The notes under the pieces: model-generated
What the model was told of the DNA's origin: nothing
Database searches by the model: none
Seen by the model: only the letters and a program-made list of their open reading frames with translations
Assembly (NCBI RefSeq): GCF_028994775.1
Contig: NZ_JAJQMN010000006.1
Location: 310,001-374,000 of the forward strand
From: Promicromonospora iranensis
GTDB taxonomy: Bacteria; Actinomycetota; Actinomycetes; Actinomycetales; Cellulomonadaceae
DNA length: 64,000 bases
Direction: 5' to 3'
Part shown: positions 14,637 through 22,773 of the stretch, one piece after another
Position numbering within the stretch: position 1 is the stretch's first letter
Layout of the letters: each line of letters starts with the position of its first letter
Made by a program: the position numbers and the translations under genes

Positions 14637-15533
14637 CTACCGCCGCCGGTAGGCCGTGGCAAGCACCGACACCGTGACCTGCTCGGGCAGGCCGCCGCCG
14701 TCGGCCAGCTCCGCCTCCGTGACATGGCGCGCGCTCGGCGTCATCAGCACCAGGTCGACGGCCTCCTGCCGGGTCAGCGGCGTCGTGTACTCGACCTCGA
14801 CCGCGCGCGCGGCCTCGAAGTACGGGTCCAGGGCCTGGTGCAGGCGCCGCTCCTTGTCCGGGTCCACGGTCACCATCTGCGTGACCTGACTGCGCAGTTC
14901 AGCCAGGTGCCCGCCGTAGGGCCGCACCACGACCAGGACGCCGTCCGGGCGGAGCACCCGGTGGAACTCGGCAGGGTTGCGGGGGGCGAACACGTCGAGC
15001 ACCACGTCCACCTGCCCGGACGCGATCGGGAACGGCCGGAACACGTCCCACGTCGCGGCCGCTGCGCGTGCATGCGCCTTGGCCGCCACGCGCAGGGCGT
15101 GCGCCGAGGTGTCCAGGCCCAGGCCGACGGCACCGGGCAGCGCGTCGAGCACTCCCGCGAGGTAGTAGCCGGTGCCGCAGCCGACGTCGACCACGGTGGC
15201 CGGCCGTGCCGCCCGACCGGGCCCCGCAGCGCCACCGGAACCGGCGGAGAGCTCCGCCTCGGCAGCGAGCTCCGCCACCGCGTCCCGGACGGGCGCATAA
15301 CGACCGGCGGCCAGGAAGTCCCGGCGGGCGCGGGCCATCGGCCCGTCGTCCCCGCTGGTCGCCCGGGCACCGGTCAGCAGGCCGACGTACCCGTGCCGGG
15401 CGAGGTCGAAGCTGTGCCGTCGCGGGCAGCGCAGCGCGCCGTCGCCGGCCGACAGCCCTTCGCCGCAGGACGGGCAGCGCAGCAGCGGCAGGATCGGGTC
15501 GAGGGCGGCAGGAAGGGGGACGGGCACGAGCAC
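14637..15533 (-). CDS. RlmA/TlrB-like 23S rRNA guanine N1-methyltransferase
   Basis: Protein of 298 residues with a zinc-binding N-terminus, CPSC at residues 20-23 and CPRRH about 12 residues on, followed by FDLARHGYVGLL, which is highly characteristic of RlmA-type enzymes that methylate guanine 745 or 748 in 23S rRNA hairpin 35. The SAM motif VVDVGCGTGYYLAGVLDAL is near residue 110, and DVFAPRNPAEFHRVL near residue 195 is also family-typical. The start is a GTG with AGGAG just upstream. Some members of this family give resistance to macrolides such as tylosin; the sequence alone does not separate housekeeping from resistance types. Confidence 0.85.
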   Translation of the reverse strand: MLVPVPLPAALDPILPLLRCPSCGEGLSAGDGALRCPRRHSFDLARHGYVGLLTGARATSGDDGPMARARRDFLAAGRYAPVRDAVAELAAEAELSAGSGGAAGPGRAARPATVVDVGCGTGYYLAGVLDALPGAVGLGLDTSAHALRVAAKAHARAAAATWDVFRPFPIASGQVDVVLDVFAPRNPAEFHRVLRPDGVLVVVRPYGGHLAELRSQVTQMVTVDPDKERRLHQALDPYFEAARAVEVEYTTPLTRQEAVDLVLMTPSARHVTEAELADGGGLPEQVTVSVLATAYRRR

Positions 15534-15566
15534 ACTCCTGGCAGCGGTTTCGGGGGAGGGCCGGGG

Positions 15567-16622
15567 TCAGACCCGGTCCTCCGGGACCGGGTTCGCCGCC
15601 CGGCCCTCGGTCGACAGGAGCAGCACGACGGCGTCGGGACGCAGACCGATGGCATCGCGCCACCCGGCCTGCCCCAGCACCAAGCGGGCCGCCGCCAGGG
15701 TCGCCGCGCCGCACGGCCCGGAGTCCACGCCGACTCGCGCCAGGTCCTCGACGGCCGCGGCCGCCTGGTCGTCGGAGACGGTGACGGCTCCGTCCAGCCC
15801 GTCCCGCAGCACCGGCCACGCGAGCTCGGAGACGGTGCCGCAGTTGAGCCCCGTCATGATCGTGTCACCGGTCGGGGCCGTGACCGGCCGGCCCGCGCGC
15901 AGCGACGCGACCAGCCCGGCGGCGCGGTCGGGCTCGACGGCGAGCAGTGTGCAGCTGTCGGCCCCCGATCCGCGGTAGTGAGCCACCACCGCCTGGGCGA
16001 ACGAGCCGACGCCCACCGGTACGACGACCAGGTCGGGCCCGGCGACGCCGAGGGCGGCGAGCTGGTCGTCGACCTCCAGGCACAGCGTCGAGTACCCCTC
16101 GACGATCCACTGCGGGACGTCCATGTACCCGGTCCAGGAGGTGTCCTGCACCAGGACCGCCTGCGGGTCGGCGGCCGCGTCGGCGGCGGCACGGGCCACG
16201 ACGTCGTCGTAGTCGCCGTCGACCTCGACCGCCCGCGCGCCCTCCGTGACGATGGCCTTCTTGGCGGCCTCCGTGATGCCCGGCGGGTAGTAGATCGTCG
16301 CGCTCGCCCCGATCATGGCGGCCACGTGCGCGACGGCGCGGCCGTGGTTGCCGTCGGTCGCCGCGTACAGCCGGACGGCACTGCCGCGGACGGCGGCGCG
16401 CACCGCGTCCAGCGTCGCCGCGGGCAGCCCGAACCGCTCCGCCAGGGCGCGCGCCGTCGCGTAGGAAGCGCCGAGCACCTTGAACGCGGGCAGCCCCAGC
16501 CGGCTCGACTCCTCCTTCACGAGCACGCGCCCGACGCCGAGCTCCGCCGCGAGCTGGGGCACGTCCCGCAACGGGGTGGGCCGGTATCCGGGCAGGCTGC
16601 GGTGAAAGTCGATGGCGGGCAT
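15567..16622 (-). CDS. PLP-dependent lyase resembling diaminopropionate ammonia-lyase
   Basis: Fold type II pyridoxal-phosphate enzyme of 351 residues. The cofactor lysine is in LPAFKVLGASYA near residue 48, and ATDGNHGRAVAH near residue 93 is the phosphate and substrate loop typical of threonine-deaminase relatives. SFAQAVVAHY and GVDSGPCGAATLAA fit diaminopropionate ammonia-lyase, which turns 2,3-diaminopropionate into pyruvate and ammonia; a D-serine or threonine lyase is the alternative. The frame is open further upstream, but ATG 16622 gives the usual family N-terminus FHRSLPGYRPTPL. It lies 33 bases upstream of the RlmA-like gene, so the two may share a transcript. Confidence 0.8.
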   Translation of the reverse strand: MPAIDFHRSLPGYRPTPLRDVPQLAAELGVGRVLVKEESSRLGLPAFKVLGASYATARALAERFGLPAATLDAVRAAVRGSAVRLYAATDGNHGRAVAHVAAMIGASATIYYPPGITEAAKKAIVTEGARAVEVDGDYDDVVARAAADAAADPQAVLVQDTSWTGYMDVPQWIVEGYSTLCLEVDDQLAALGVAGPDLVVVPVGVGSFAQAVVAHYRGSGADSCTLLAVEPDRAAGLVASLRAGRPVTAPTGDTIMTGLNCGTVSELAWPVLRDGLDGAVTVSDDQAAAAVEDLARVGVDSGPCGAATLAAARLVLGQAGWRDAIGLRPDAVVLLLSTEGRAANPVPEDRV

Positions 16623-16663
16623 GTGGTCGATTGTCCCCGACACCGGCACCGGAGGCCGACCCG

Positions 16664-17119
16664 TCAGAGCAGGCCGACCGCCGCGAGCACCGTCGCCAGG
16701 ACGGCGGCGACCGTGCGCACGTGGTTCCACACCGTCCACGGCCGCCAGAAGGCGCGCCAGCCGGCACCCTTGTCGTGGGCCCCGAGGAGCCGGTTGTTGA
16801 GGGGCACATTCAGGGCCGCGGTCACGCCGAAGGTGCCCACCAGGTACACGGCGGCGGCCGCGAGAACCCACGCTCCGCCGTCGCGCCCCTCGACGAGGCC
16901 CCAGATACCGGTCCCGGCGGGCACGAGGAGCGCGCCGAAGAAGACGCTCATGAACGGCGGCAGCAGTGCCGTCTCGTTGATGCCGCTCATCGCCGAGCCG
17001 GCAGCGTCGTCGGAGGCACGGGCGAGGCCGCTCATGATGAACGACGAGAACCCGTAGAACACACCCGCCGAGACCCCCAGCAGCACCACCGATGCCACCG
17101 CGAAGATCGTCCAGACCAT
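16664..17119 (-). CDS. DUF1772 membrane protein (anthrone-oxygenase-like)
   Basis: Integral membrane protein of 151 residues with four predicted helices. Helix 1 is VWTIFAVASVVLLGVSAGVF, and the pattern VPLNNRL near residue 115 with a late WTVWNHVRTVAA is diagnostic of DUF1772, which also includes the cofactor-free anthrone oxygenases. Function in bacteria is unknown. The start is set by GGGGAGG six bases before ATG 17119; an upstream ATG would leave this site inside the gene. It precedes the PLP lyase in the same direction, 41 bases apart. Confidence 0.8.
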   Translation of the reverse strand: MVWTIFAVASVVLLGVSAGVFYGFSSFIMSGLARASDDAAGSAMSGINETALLPPFMSVFFGALLVPAGTGIWGLVEGRDGGAWVLAAAAVYLVGTFGVTAALNVPLNNRLLGAHDKGAGWRAFWRPWTVWNHVRTVAAVLATVLAAVGLL

Positions 17120-17320
17120 CAACTGCCTCCCCATGAGCACACCCGTGCGGTGAACTGGAGCAACTCTTGCACGAGGGGTCCGCATGTTCCAGGTGTTACG
17201 GACAGTCCCGGAACGCACCTCGGCCGGGCGCAAGCCATACGCGGCACTCAGATAACAGATCGGGCACACCGGACACTTTCGAACCCCAGAGTGTCGGTAT
17301 GCCGTGGAACACTTCGAGCC

Positions 17321-17944
17321 ATGCTCGAAATTGCCACCGGAACCGGACTCGCGTTGTCAGCGGGCCTCAACGCATGGATCCCGCTCATCTTCCTCGGCGT
17401 GCTGTCGCGCTTCACGGACCTGGTGCAGCTGCCGGGCACGTGGGCGTGGCTGGAGAACGGCTGGGTGCTCGCTATCCTGACCGTCCTCCTGGTGCTCGAG
17501 TTCGCGGCGGACAAGATCCCCGTGCTCGACTCCGTCAACGACGTGGTGCAGACGGTCATCCGGCCCACCGCGGGCGGCATCGCCTTCGGCGCGGGCTCGA
17601 TGTCGGAGACGACGACGGTCACCGACCCGAGCACGTTCGTCCAGTCCGGCCAGTGGATCCCGATCGTCTCGGGCATCGTCCTCGCGCTCGGCACGCACGC
17701 CGCCAAGGCCGGCGGTCGTGTCGTCGCCAACACCGTCTCCGGCGGCACCGCGGCCCCGGTGGTCAGCGCCGCGGAGGACGTCACCAGCATCGGCCTCGGC
17801 TTCCTGTCCGTGCTCGCCCCGCTCGCGATCATCCCCGTGATGATCCTGTTCGTGATCGGTGTGATCATGCTGATCCGGAGCCTGGTGAAGCACCGCCGCG
17901 CCCGGGCGGCGGGCCACGGCGGCGAAGATGCCTACTACGTCTGA
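17321..17944 (+). CDS. DUF4126 membrane protein
   Basis: Integral membrane protein of 207 residues with about five predicted helices. GLALSAGLNAWIPLIFLGVL at the start, LPGTWAWLENGWVL, and EFAADKIPVLDSVNDVVQT are characteristic of DUF4126, a widespread family of unknown function. The charged tail after the last helix (KHRRARAAGHGGED) would be cytoplasmic. ATG 17321 gives the usual start of the family. It overlaps the next gene by 17 bases, so the two are co-expressed. Confidence 0.82.
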   Translation: MLEIATGTGLALSAGLNAWIPLIFLGVLSRFTDLVQLPGTWAWLENGWVLAILTVLLVLEFAADKIPVLDSVNDVVQTVIRPTAGGIAFGAGSMSETTTVTDPSTFVQSGQWIPIVSGIVLALGTHAAKAGGRVVANTVSGGTAAPVVSAAEDVTSIGLGFLSVLAPLAIIPVMILFVIGVIMLIRSLVKHRRARAAGHGGEDAYYV

Positions 17945-19019
17945 CATCCGCGCGATCCAGCGCGCCCGGCTCACCTCGGTGGGCCTGGGCGCGCTGCGTC
18001 CTGCCGACGACGGCGTCCCCGGCGTCGTCGCTCGGCTGGGCGCCGTCCAGTCGCAGGAGCTCCACTCCTCCGCGTGGGGCGTGGCGCAGCGCCTGGCCGC
18101 CCCCGCCACGCTCGCCGAGGTGCAGGCCGCGCTCGCCGAGGGCTCGATGGTGCGGACCCATATCCTTCGACCCACCTGGCACTACGTGGTGCCCGAGGAC
18201 CTCGCGCCCCTGATGACGGCCACCGCGGCCCGGGTGCGCCGGGCGATGCTCTCGGCGGAGCGACCACGCGGCTTCGACCACTCGCTCCTCCCCCGGCGGC
18301 ACGCGGTGATCGCCGAGGCCCTGAAGGGCGGCCCGCTCACCCGCAAGGAGATCGGGGTGGCGCTCGCCGAGGCGGAGGGCACGCCGCTCGACACCTGGCA
18401 CCTGGGCCAGGTCATGATGCACGCGGAGCTTGACCTACTGGTCGCGAGCGGGCCGATACGAGGCAAGCAGGCCACCTACCGGCTGCTGCCGGAGCAGAAG
18501 GCGTGGGACGAGGACGAGGCGCGCATCCATCTGGTGCGTGCGTACGTGCGGGGCCACGGCCCGTGCCGCGCCGAGGACGCCGCCTGGTGGGGCACCCTCA
18601 CCAAGACCGCGGCGCGCGCTGCGGTGGCCGACGCCGGGCTCACGCGCCACGAGCTGGCCGGCCTGACCCTCTGGACCGACGGCGACCTGCCCGAACCCTC
18701 TCCGGAGGGCACCGTCCGGCTGCTGTCGGTGTACGACGAGCTCTTCTGCCACGACTTCAAGGGCTGGCCCTCGCTGACCGGGGACGCGATGCCGAGCCGC
18801 TGGCTGTACACGGGACTCGTGACGGTGGACGGGATGATCGCCGGAGGCTGGTCCCGGGTCCTCAAGGCGCAGAGCGTCGACATCACCGTCGAGCTCACCG
18901 AGGAGCCCAGCCCCAGGGTGTGGGCGGCGATCGAGGCCGAGGCCGGTCGCTACGGGGAGTTCTGCGGGCTCGAGCCGACCCTGACCCGCGGCCCCGTGGC
19001 CGAGGGCACGATCGGCTGA
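17928..19019 (+). CDS. AlkZ-like winged-helix DNA glycosylase
   Basis: Protein of 363 residues built of repeated winged helices (HTH_42 family), whose studied member AlkZ removes bases from DNA interstrand crosslinks. The catalytic Q-x-Q motif of that family is present as AVQSQE near residue 40, and the next conserved block MVRTHILRPTWHYVVPED is intact. The C-terminal part shows LLSVYDELFCHDFKGWP and a final WSRVLKAQ strand. Its overlap with the DUF4126 gene implies joint expression. Some AlkZ relatives protect producers from their own DNA-damaging antibiotics, while others are general repair enzymes; no antibiotic cluster is visible here. Confidence 0.82.
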   Translation: MPTTSDIRAIQRARLTSVGLGALRPADDGVPGVVARLGAVQSQELHSSAWGVAQRLAAPATLAEVQAALAEGSMVRTHILRPTWHYVVPEDLAPLMTATAARVRRAMLSAERPRGFDHSLLPRRHAVIAEALKGGPLTRKEIGVALAEAEGTPLDTWHLGQVMMHAELDLLVASGPIRGKQATYRLLPEQKAWDEDEARIHLVRAYVRGHGPCRAEDAAWWGTLTKTAARAAVADAGLTRHELAGLTLWTDGDLPEPSPEGTVRLLSVYDELFCHDFKGWPSLTGDAMPSRWLYTGLVTVDGMIAGGWSRVLKAQSVDITVELTEEPSPRVWAAIEAEAGRYGEFCGLEPTLTRGPVAEGTIG

Positions 19020-19116
19020 CGGCCGCCCGTCCTCCGACCGGACGCGCGGGAGCGGGTACGTCGGGAACGGGCGGCCGGGGTAGCGCAGGTCAAGGCATAG
19101 TCGGCAGACTCCGCAC

Positions 19117-19803
19117 ATGACTCGCATCGCCGTCGAAGGCCAGGCCACGCGCTCGCATCCCGCGGAGCGAGGCACCGTCAACCTGCACGTCGCGTTCTCC
19201 GGCACGCTCCGGAACGACGTGGTGGACCAGGTGGCCAGGACCCACACCATCCTCGTGGAGCAGGTCAAGGAGCACGTCTTGGCGGGTGCCGCCGAGCGGT
19301 GGGACGCGGACTCGGTGCACTCGTACGTCTACGACGACCGGGTCAAGAGCTCACACGCCGGCGGCAAGCAGCGGGTGCGGCGTTTCCGTGCGTCGGCACG
19401 GCTGTCGGTCACGTTCCGCGACTTCGAGGCGCTGTCGACCTGGCTCGCCGACGTCATGGACGTCGACGGCGTCGAGATCGACCGGATCACGTGGGACCTG
19501 ACCGACGACACCCGCAAGGCGCTCCAGGCCGAGGCCCGGATCGAGGCCGCCGAGGAGACGGTGGTGCGCGCGCAGTCGTACGCGGACGCCCTGGGCCTCG
19601 GCCCGGTGGCGCCCGTCGCCATCTACGAGGCGGGTCTGCGCGGTGGCGGGAACGGCGGCGGGAACGGCCCGGTGTACGCCATGCGCGCGGCCTCCATGGC
19701 AGACACCGACGGCGGCGCGCACGTCGAGCTCCAGCCCCGGGACATCGACGTCGAGATCACGCTGTCCGCCGACTACGAGGCGGGCGTCGGCGCCGAGGGC
19801 TGA
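19117..19803 (+). CDS. SIMPL-domain (DUF541) protein
   Basis: Protein of 228 residues made of a single SIMPL domain: the N-terminal ITVEGQA-like strand (IAVEGQATRSHPAERGTVNL), a long helical arm, and a C-terminal sheet carrying VELQPRDIDVEITLSADYE. Related proteins form oligomeric barrels, often in the cell envelope, but this one lacks a signal peptide and membrane segment, so it is probably cytoplasmic. Function is unknown. Its last 31 bases overlap the convergent P1 peptidase gene. Confidence 0.8.
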   Translation: MTRIAVEGQATRSHPAERGTVNLHVAFSGTLRNDVVDQVARTHTILVEQVKEHVLAGAAERWDADSVHSYVYDDRVKSSHAGGKQRVRRFRASARLSVTFRDFEALSTWLADVMDVDGVEIDRITWDLTDDTRKALQAEARIEAAEETVVRAQSYADALGLGPVAPVAIYEAGLRGGGNGGGNGPVYAMRAASMADTDGGAHVELQPRDIDVEITLSADYEAGVGAEG

Positions 19804-20894
19804 GGCAGCACGCCGGCCGCACGCAGGCGGCTCAGCACCAGGTCGTGGGGTACAGCGGTCGCCGTGCCACGGTGCCCCACGGTGGTGGTGGCGGTCAGCA
19901 GGGCGTTGAGCAGGGCCTCCTCCACGGCGTCCATGGCCGCGGCGAAGATCGGTTCCAGGTCGCGTTCCGCCAGGCTGTCGCCGGCTGCGGCGCTGCCCGA
20001 CGGCGGTGCGCCCGGCGTGCTGAACGCGAGGGCGTAGTCGCCGCTGCCGCCTGCGAAGTCCGAGCCCACGCGCGCCATCGCGAACACCGCCCGACGAGCC
20101 ACCCGGCCGAGCTGCCGCGCGTCCAGCGGCGCGTCCGTGGCGACGACGATCATGCAGGAGTTGCCCTCGAGCTCCTCGGCGGAGGGCGGCTGCTGGCCGG
20201 AGGCCGGCGTCGGTCTGGAGGCCGGCGCCGCGCCAGCGCCGTCGGCCGGGATCGCGACACCCCGCACGGTCAGCGTGCCCGAGAAGTTGGCCTGCACCAG
20301 GGCACCCACCGTCCAGCCGTCGACCCTGCGCGACGAGGTCCCGATCCCGCCCTTGAACCCGAGGGCCATGGTCCCCGTCCCGGCGCCGACGCAGCCCTCG
20401 TCGGGCGGGCCGGACGTCGCGCCGTCGAGCGCGGCGAGCACATGCGCCTCCGTGACGGGCCGGGCGCGGATGTCACTGAGGCGGCCGTCGTTGGTCTCGC
20501 CGACGACGGGGTTGAGGGTGCGGGTCTCCTCATGGCCCGGCCGCGCGAGCATGTACGTCACCAGCGCGTCCGCCACACGGAAGGCGCTGAGCGTCGCCGT
20601 CAGCAGGATCGGCGTCTCGATCGCGCCGAGCTCGGCGACCTGCGTGGCACCGATGAGCTTGCCGAACCCGTTGCCCACGAACAGCCCGCACGGGAGGCTG
20701 CGCCGGTCGGGGCCGAGGGCGTCGGGGACGATCGCCGTCACCCCGGTGTGGAGGCGAGGCGCGTCCACGACGGTGGTGTGCCCCACGCGCACGCCGGGCA
20801 CATCCGTGAGGGCGTTGTGCGGTCCGGTGGGCAGCGGGCCCACGACGATGCCGAGATCACGCGCCCGGCGAGGGCGCTGTCCGTTGTCTCCCAT
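19773..20894 (-). CDS. P1-family self-processing peptidase (DmpA/BapA-like)
   Basis: Ntn-hydrolase of 373 residues related to the L-aminopeptidase/beta-peptidase group. Such enzymes cut themselves before a serine or threonine that becomes the new N-terminal nucleophile. Here the expected site is in EGNSCMIVVATDAPLDARQL near residue 243, so a serine is the likely nucleophile. The N-terminal half shows NALTDVPGVRVGHTTV and LFVGNGFGKLIG. An Ala/Pro-rich stretch of some 25 residues just before the cleavage site (PADGAGAAPASRPTPASGQQ) is longer than I expect for the family. The start is ATG 20894 (MGDNGQRPRR). It overlaps the convergent SIMPL gene. Confidence 0.85.
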   Translation of the reverse strand: MGDNGQRPRRARDLGIVVGPLPTGPHNALTDVPGVRVGHTTVVDAPRLHTGVTAIVPDALGPDRRSLPCGLFVGNGFGKLIGATQVAELGAIETPILLTATLSAFRVADALVTYMLARPGHEETRTLNPVVGETNDGRLSDIRARPVTEAHVLAALDGATSGPPDEGCVGAGTGTMALGFKGGIGTSSRRVDGWTVGALVQANFSGTLTVRGVAIPADGAGAAPASRPTPASGQQPPSAEELEGNSCMIVVATDAPLDARQLGRVARRAVFAMARVGSDFAGGSGDYALAFSTPGAPPSGSAAAGDSLAERDLEPIFAAAMDAVEEALLNALLTATTTVGHRGTATAVPHDLVLSRLRAAGVLPQPSAPTPAS

Positions 20895-20915
20895 GGCTAC
20901 AGCATCGGTGATCGG

Positions 20916-20921
20916 CACAAT
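20916..20921 (+). promoter_or_regulatory. -10-like box CACAAT of the PPOX gene
   Basis: CACAAT ends six bases before the GTG at 20928. It supports that start and a leaderless mRNA, although the first base differs from the TANNNT rule. Confidence 0.35.
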
Positions 20922-20927
20922 GGCAAG

Positions 20928-21404
20928 GTGCGCCTCGATGTCGCCGCCTGCCGCTCCCGCTTCGCCGCGGCCCGGCACGCCTACCTCGCCACCGCCGACG
21001 CCGACGGTGTGCCGCACCTCGTACCGGTGACGTTCGTGCTGCTCAGCGCCGCGGACGGCCCTGCGGGCGGCGAAGCGGCCGATACCGGAGCCGGAGCGCC
21101 GTCGGGTGACGAGGTGGTGGTCGCCGTCGACCACAAGCCCAAGACCACGGGCGACCTGAAGCGCCTGCGCAACCTCACGGAGAACCCGCGGGTCGCGTTC
21201 CTCGCGGACCGGTACGACGACGACTGGGCCCGGCTGTGGTGGGTGCGCGCCGACGGGCTGGCGACCGTCGAGCACGGGGGCCCGGCCCGCGCGGCGGCAC
21301 TCGACGCGCTCGCCGCGCGGTACCCGCAGTACCGCGAGCACCGCCCGGACGGCCCGCTGGTCCGGGTGCGGGTGACCAGGTGGTCCGGCTGGGCGCACGG
21401 GTAG
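20928..21404 (+). CDS. PPOX-class F420-dependent oxidoreductase
   Basis: Protein of 158 residues in the flavin/deazaflavin-binding split-barrel fold. RHAYLATADADGVPHLVPVT is the typical first hairpin, KPKTTGDLKRLRNLTENPRV the cofactor-contacting block, and LWWVRADGLATVEHG the third strand. This pattern matches the small family annotated as PPOX-class F420-dependent enzymes with the LKRLRNL motif. A Gly/Ala-rich insertion (residues about 44-62) separates strands two and three. It is divergent from the P1 peptidase gene, with only 33 bases between starts, and transcription probably begins at the GTG itself. Substrate unknown. Confidence 0.82.
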   Translation: MRLDVAACRSRFAAARHAYLATADADGVPHLVPVTFVLLSAADGPAGGEAADTGAGAPSGDEVVVAVDHKPKTTGDLKRLRNLTENPRVAFLADRYDDDWARLWWVRADGLATVEHGGPARAAALDALAARYPQYREHRPDGPLVRVRVTRWSGWAHG

Positions 21405-21431
21405 CCGCCGCTCTCACGGGGCGTGCCCGTC

Positions 21432-21497
21432 CCCTTCGAGGTCAATGTTTCTCCGCTCTGAAACGCTTCAGAAGGGAGCAGGGTTGACCTCGAAGGG
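21432..21497. terminator. Bidirectional hairpin between convergent genes
   Basis: CCCTTCGAGGTCAA (21432-21445) pairs with TTGACCTCGAAGGG (21484-21497), and an inner hairpin TCTGAA-acgc-TTCAGA sits at the tip. It lies between the convergent PPOX and VOC genes, and its position fits a shared terminator, although no T-run is seen. Confidence 0.6.
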
Positions 21498-21510
21498 AAG
21501 GGCCCGCTCG

Positions 21511-21888
21511 TCACGCCCAGTGGACGAGCTGCCAGACGATCCCGTTCGGGTCGGCGAACTGGCAGTAGCGCTCACCCCAGGGCTCGGTCTCGGGCGGCGT
21601 GATGACCTCCGCCCCGGCGGCGGAGATGCGGGCGAACTCGGTGTCGACGTCCTCCACGACGAACGCGACGAGCAGGCCCTGTCCTGCCGGGCCCGCGATG
21701 CGCTCGGGCTTGAACGTGCCCAGGCCGACACTGAGGAACACGATGCTGACGCCGGCCGTGGGATGACCGAGCGACACGAACCCGTCAGCGGACATGCTCT
21801 CGGTGAACCCGAAGTGCTGCTTGGCGAACTCTGCCGACGCGGCGACGTCGGGAACGTTGAGGGACAGGGCGGTCTCGGTGATCTTCAA
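21511..21888 (-). CDS. VOC-superfamily protein (glyoxalase/dioxygenase fold)
   Basis: Protein of 125 residues with the paired beta-alpha-beta-beta-beta modules of the vicinal oxygen chelate fold: LSLNVPDVAASAEFAKQHFG at the start and a second module from VAFVVEDVDTEFARI. The end, ERYCQFADPNGIVWQLVHW, carries the usual DPNG turn and the late metal-site position, here a glutamine. It begins with TTG at 21888, supported by GAGGAG seven bases upstream. It is divergent from the TetR regulator with a palindrome between them, so it is probably that regulator's target. It may be an enzyme or a ligand-binding protein. Confidence 0.8.
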   Translation of the reverse strand: MKITETALSLNVPDVAASAEFAKQHFGFTESMSADGFVSLGHPTAGVSIVFLSVGLGTFKPERIAGPAGQGLLVAFVVEDVDTEFARISAAGAEVITPPETEPWGERYCQFADPNGIVWQLVHWA

Positions 21889-21912
21889 GGGGGACTCCTC
21901 GCGTCAGGATTA

Positions 21913-21933
21913 ACTTCGTACGGCGTACAACGT
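21913..21933. promoter_or_regulatory. Candidate TetR operator
   Basis: An imperfect palindrome with the core GTACG-g-CGTAC lies between the divergent VOC and TetR genes, immediately before a TAGGAT box (21934-21939) that could be the -10 element of the TetR gene. Outer bases match in eight of ten positions per arm. Binding by the adjacent TetR protein is inferred. Confidence 0.55.
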
Positions 21934-21982
21934 AGGATGATTGCAGAATGTTCCCGGCCTGTTACCCCGATTCTGGAGACCC

Positions 21983-22714
21983 ATGCCCCGCGAGCTGATC
22001 GACCTGCTCTGGCGCGATCACCCGTCCGCCCCGCAGGGCGGCACACGCGGCCCGCGGTCACGCGTGACGACGGGCGCCGTCGTCGACGCCGCGTGCGCGC
22101 TGGCCGACGCCGAGGGCCTCGCCGCCGTCACGGTCCGGCGTCTCGGCGATGCCCTGGGCATCTCGACGATGTCCGTCTACACGCACGTGAACGGCCGCGA
22201 CGACCTGCTCGTCCTGATGGCCGACGCCGTCTACGCGCGCATGCCGCGCCCCGCCCACGGGACGGCGGGCTGGCGCACCCGCATACGCCGGGTCGCGGAC
22301 ACGAACCTGGCACTCCACCTCGAGCACCCCTGGCTGCTGGAGATCACGGACGACCGCACGGCGTTCGGCCCCGGCACCATCGCCAAGTACGACCACGAGC
22401 TGCACGCCCTGGACCCGCTGCCCCTGGACGACGTAGCCCGCGATGCCGCGCTCACCTTCGTGCTCGACTTCGTGCGGGCCGCCGCCCGTGCGCGCCGTCG
22501 CGACCCCCGGGCCGACGAGATGCCGCAGATCTGGGCCCGGTGGGCCGGCCGGCTCGCGGCGTACCTCGGCGACGACTATCCGCTCGCCCAGCGGGTCGGC
22601 GGCGCGGCCGGCCAGGAGATGAACGCGGCCTCCAGCCCGGCCCACGCCTGGGAGTTCGGGCTGGCCCGCGTGCTCGACTCGCTGGGTCAGGCCGCCGACG
22701 GGCCGGGCGCGTAA
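21983..22714 (+). CDS. TetR-family regulator
   Basis: Transcription regulator of 243 residues. The N-terminal helix-turn-helix is VVDAACALADAEGLAAVTVR followed by LGDALGISTMSVYTHVNGRD near residues 33-80, typical of the TetR_C_1 group (tetracycline-repressor-like). The C-terminal region is helical and would bind a small ligand. The start is ATG 21983 with GGAG seven bases upstream, on a leader that begins near 21946. It is divergent from the VOC protein gene and probably controls both. Confidence 0.87.
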   Translation: MPRELIDLLWRDHPSAPQGGTRGPRSRVTTGAVVDAACALADAEGLAAVTVRRLGDALGISTMSVYTHVNGRDDLLVLMADAVYARMPRPAHGTAGWRTRIRRVADTNLALHLEHPWLLEITDDRTAFGPGTIAKYDHELHALDPLPLDDVARDAALTFVLDFVRAAARARRRDPRADEMPQIWARWAGRLAAYLGDDYPLAQRVGGAAGQEMNAASSPAHAWEFGLARVLDSLGQAADGPGA

Positions 22715-22760
22715 GGAGCCGGTAACCAGGCCGTAAGGGTTGTTCGCCCCGCGGCGCGCC

Positions 22761-22766
22761 TAGCGT
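22761..22766 (+). promoter_or_regulatory. -10 box TAGCGT of the lipoprotein gene
   Basis: TAGCGT ends seven bases before ATG 22774; no ribosome site lies between, so the mRNA is probably leaderless. Confidence 0.45.
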
Positions 22767-22773
22767 CGACGCC

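Noticed and set aside
14724-17057. 777-codon open frame on the plus strand
   Set aside because: It runs opposite the RlmA-like methyltransferase, the PLP lyase and the DUF1772 gene, all with clear motifs.
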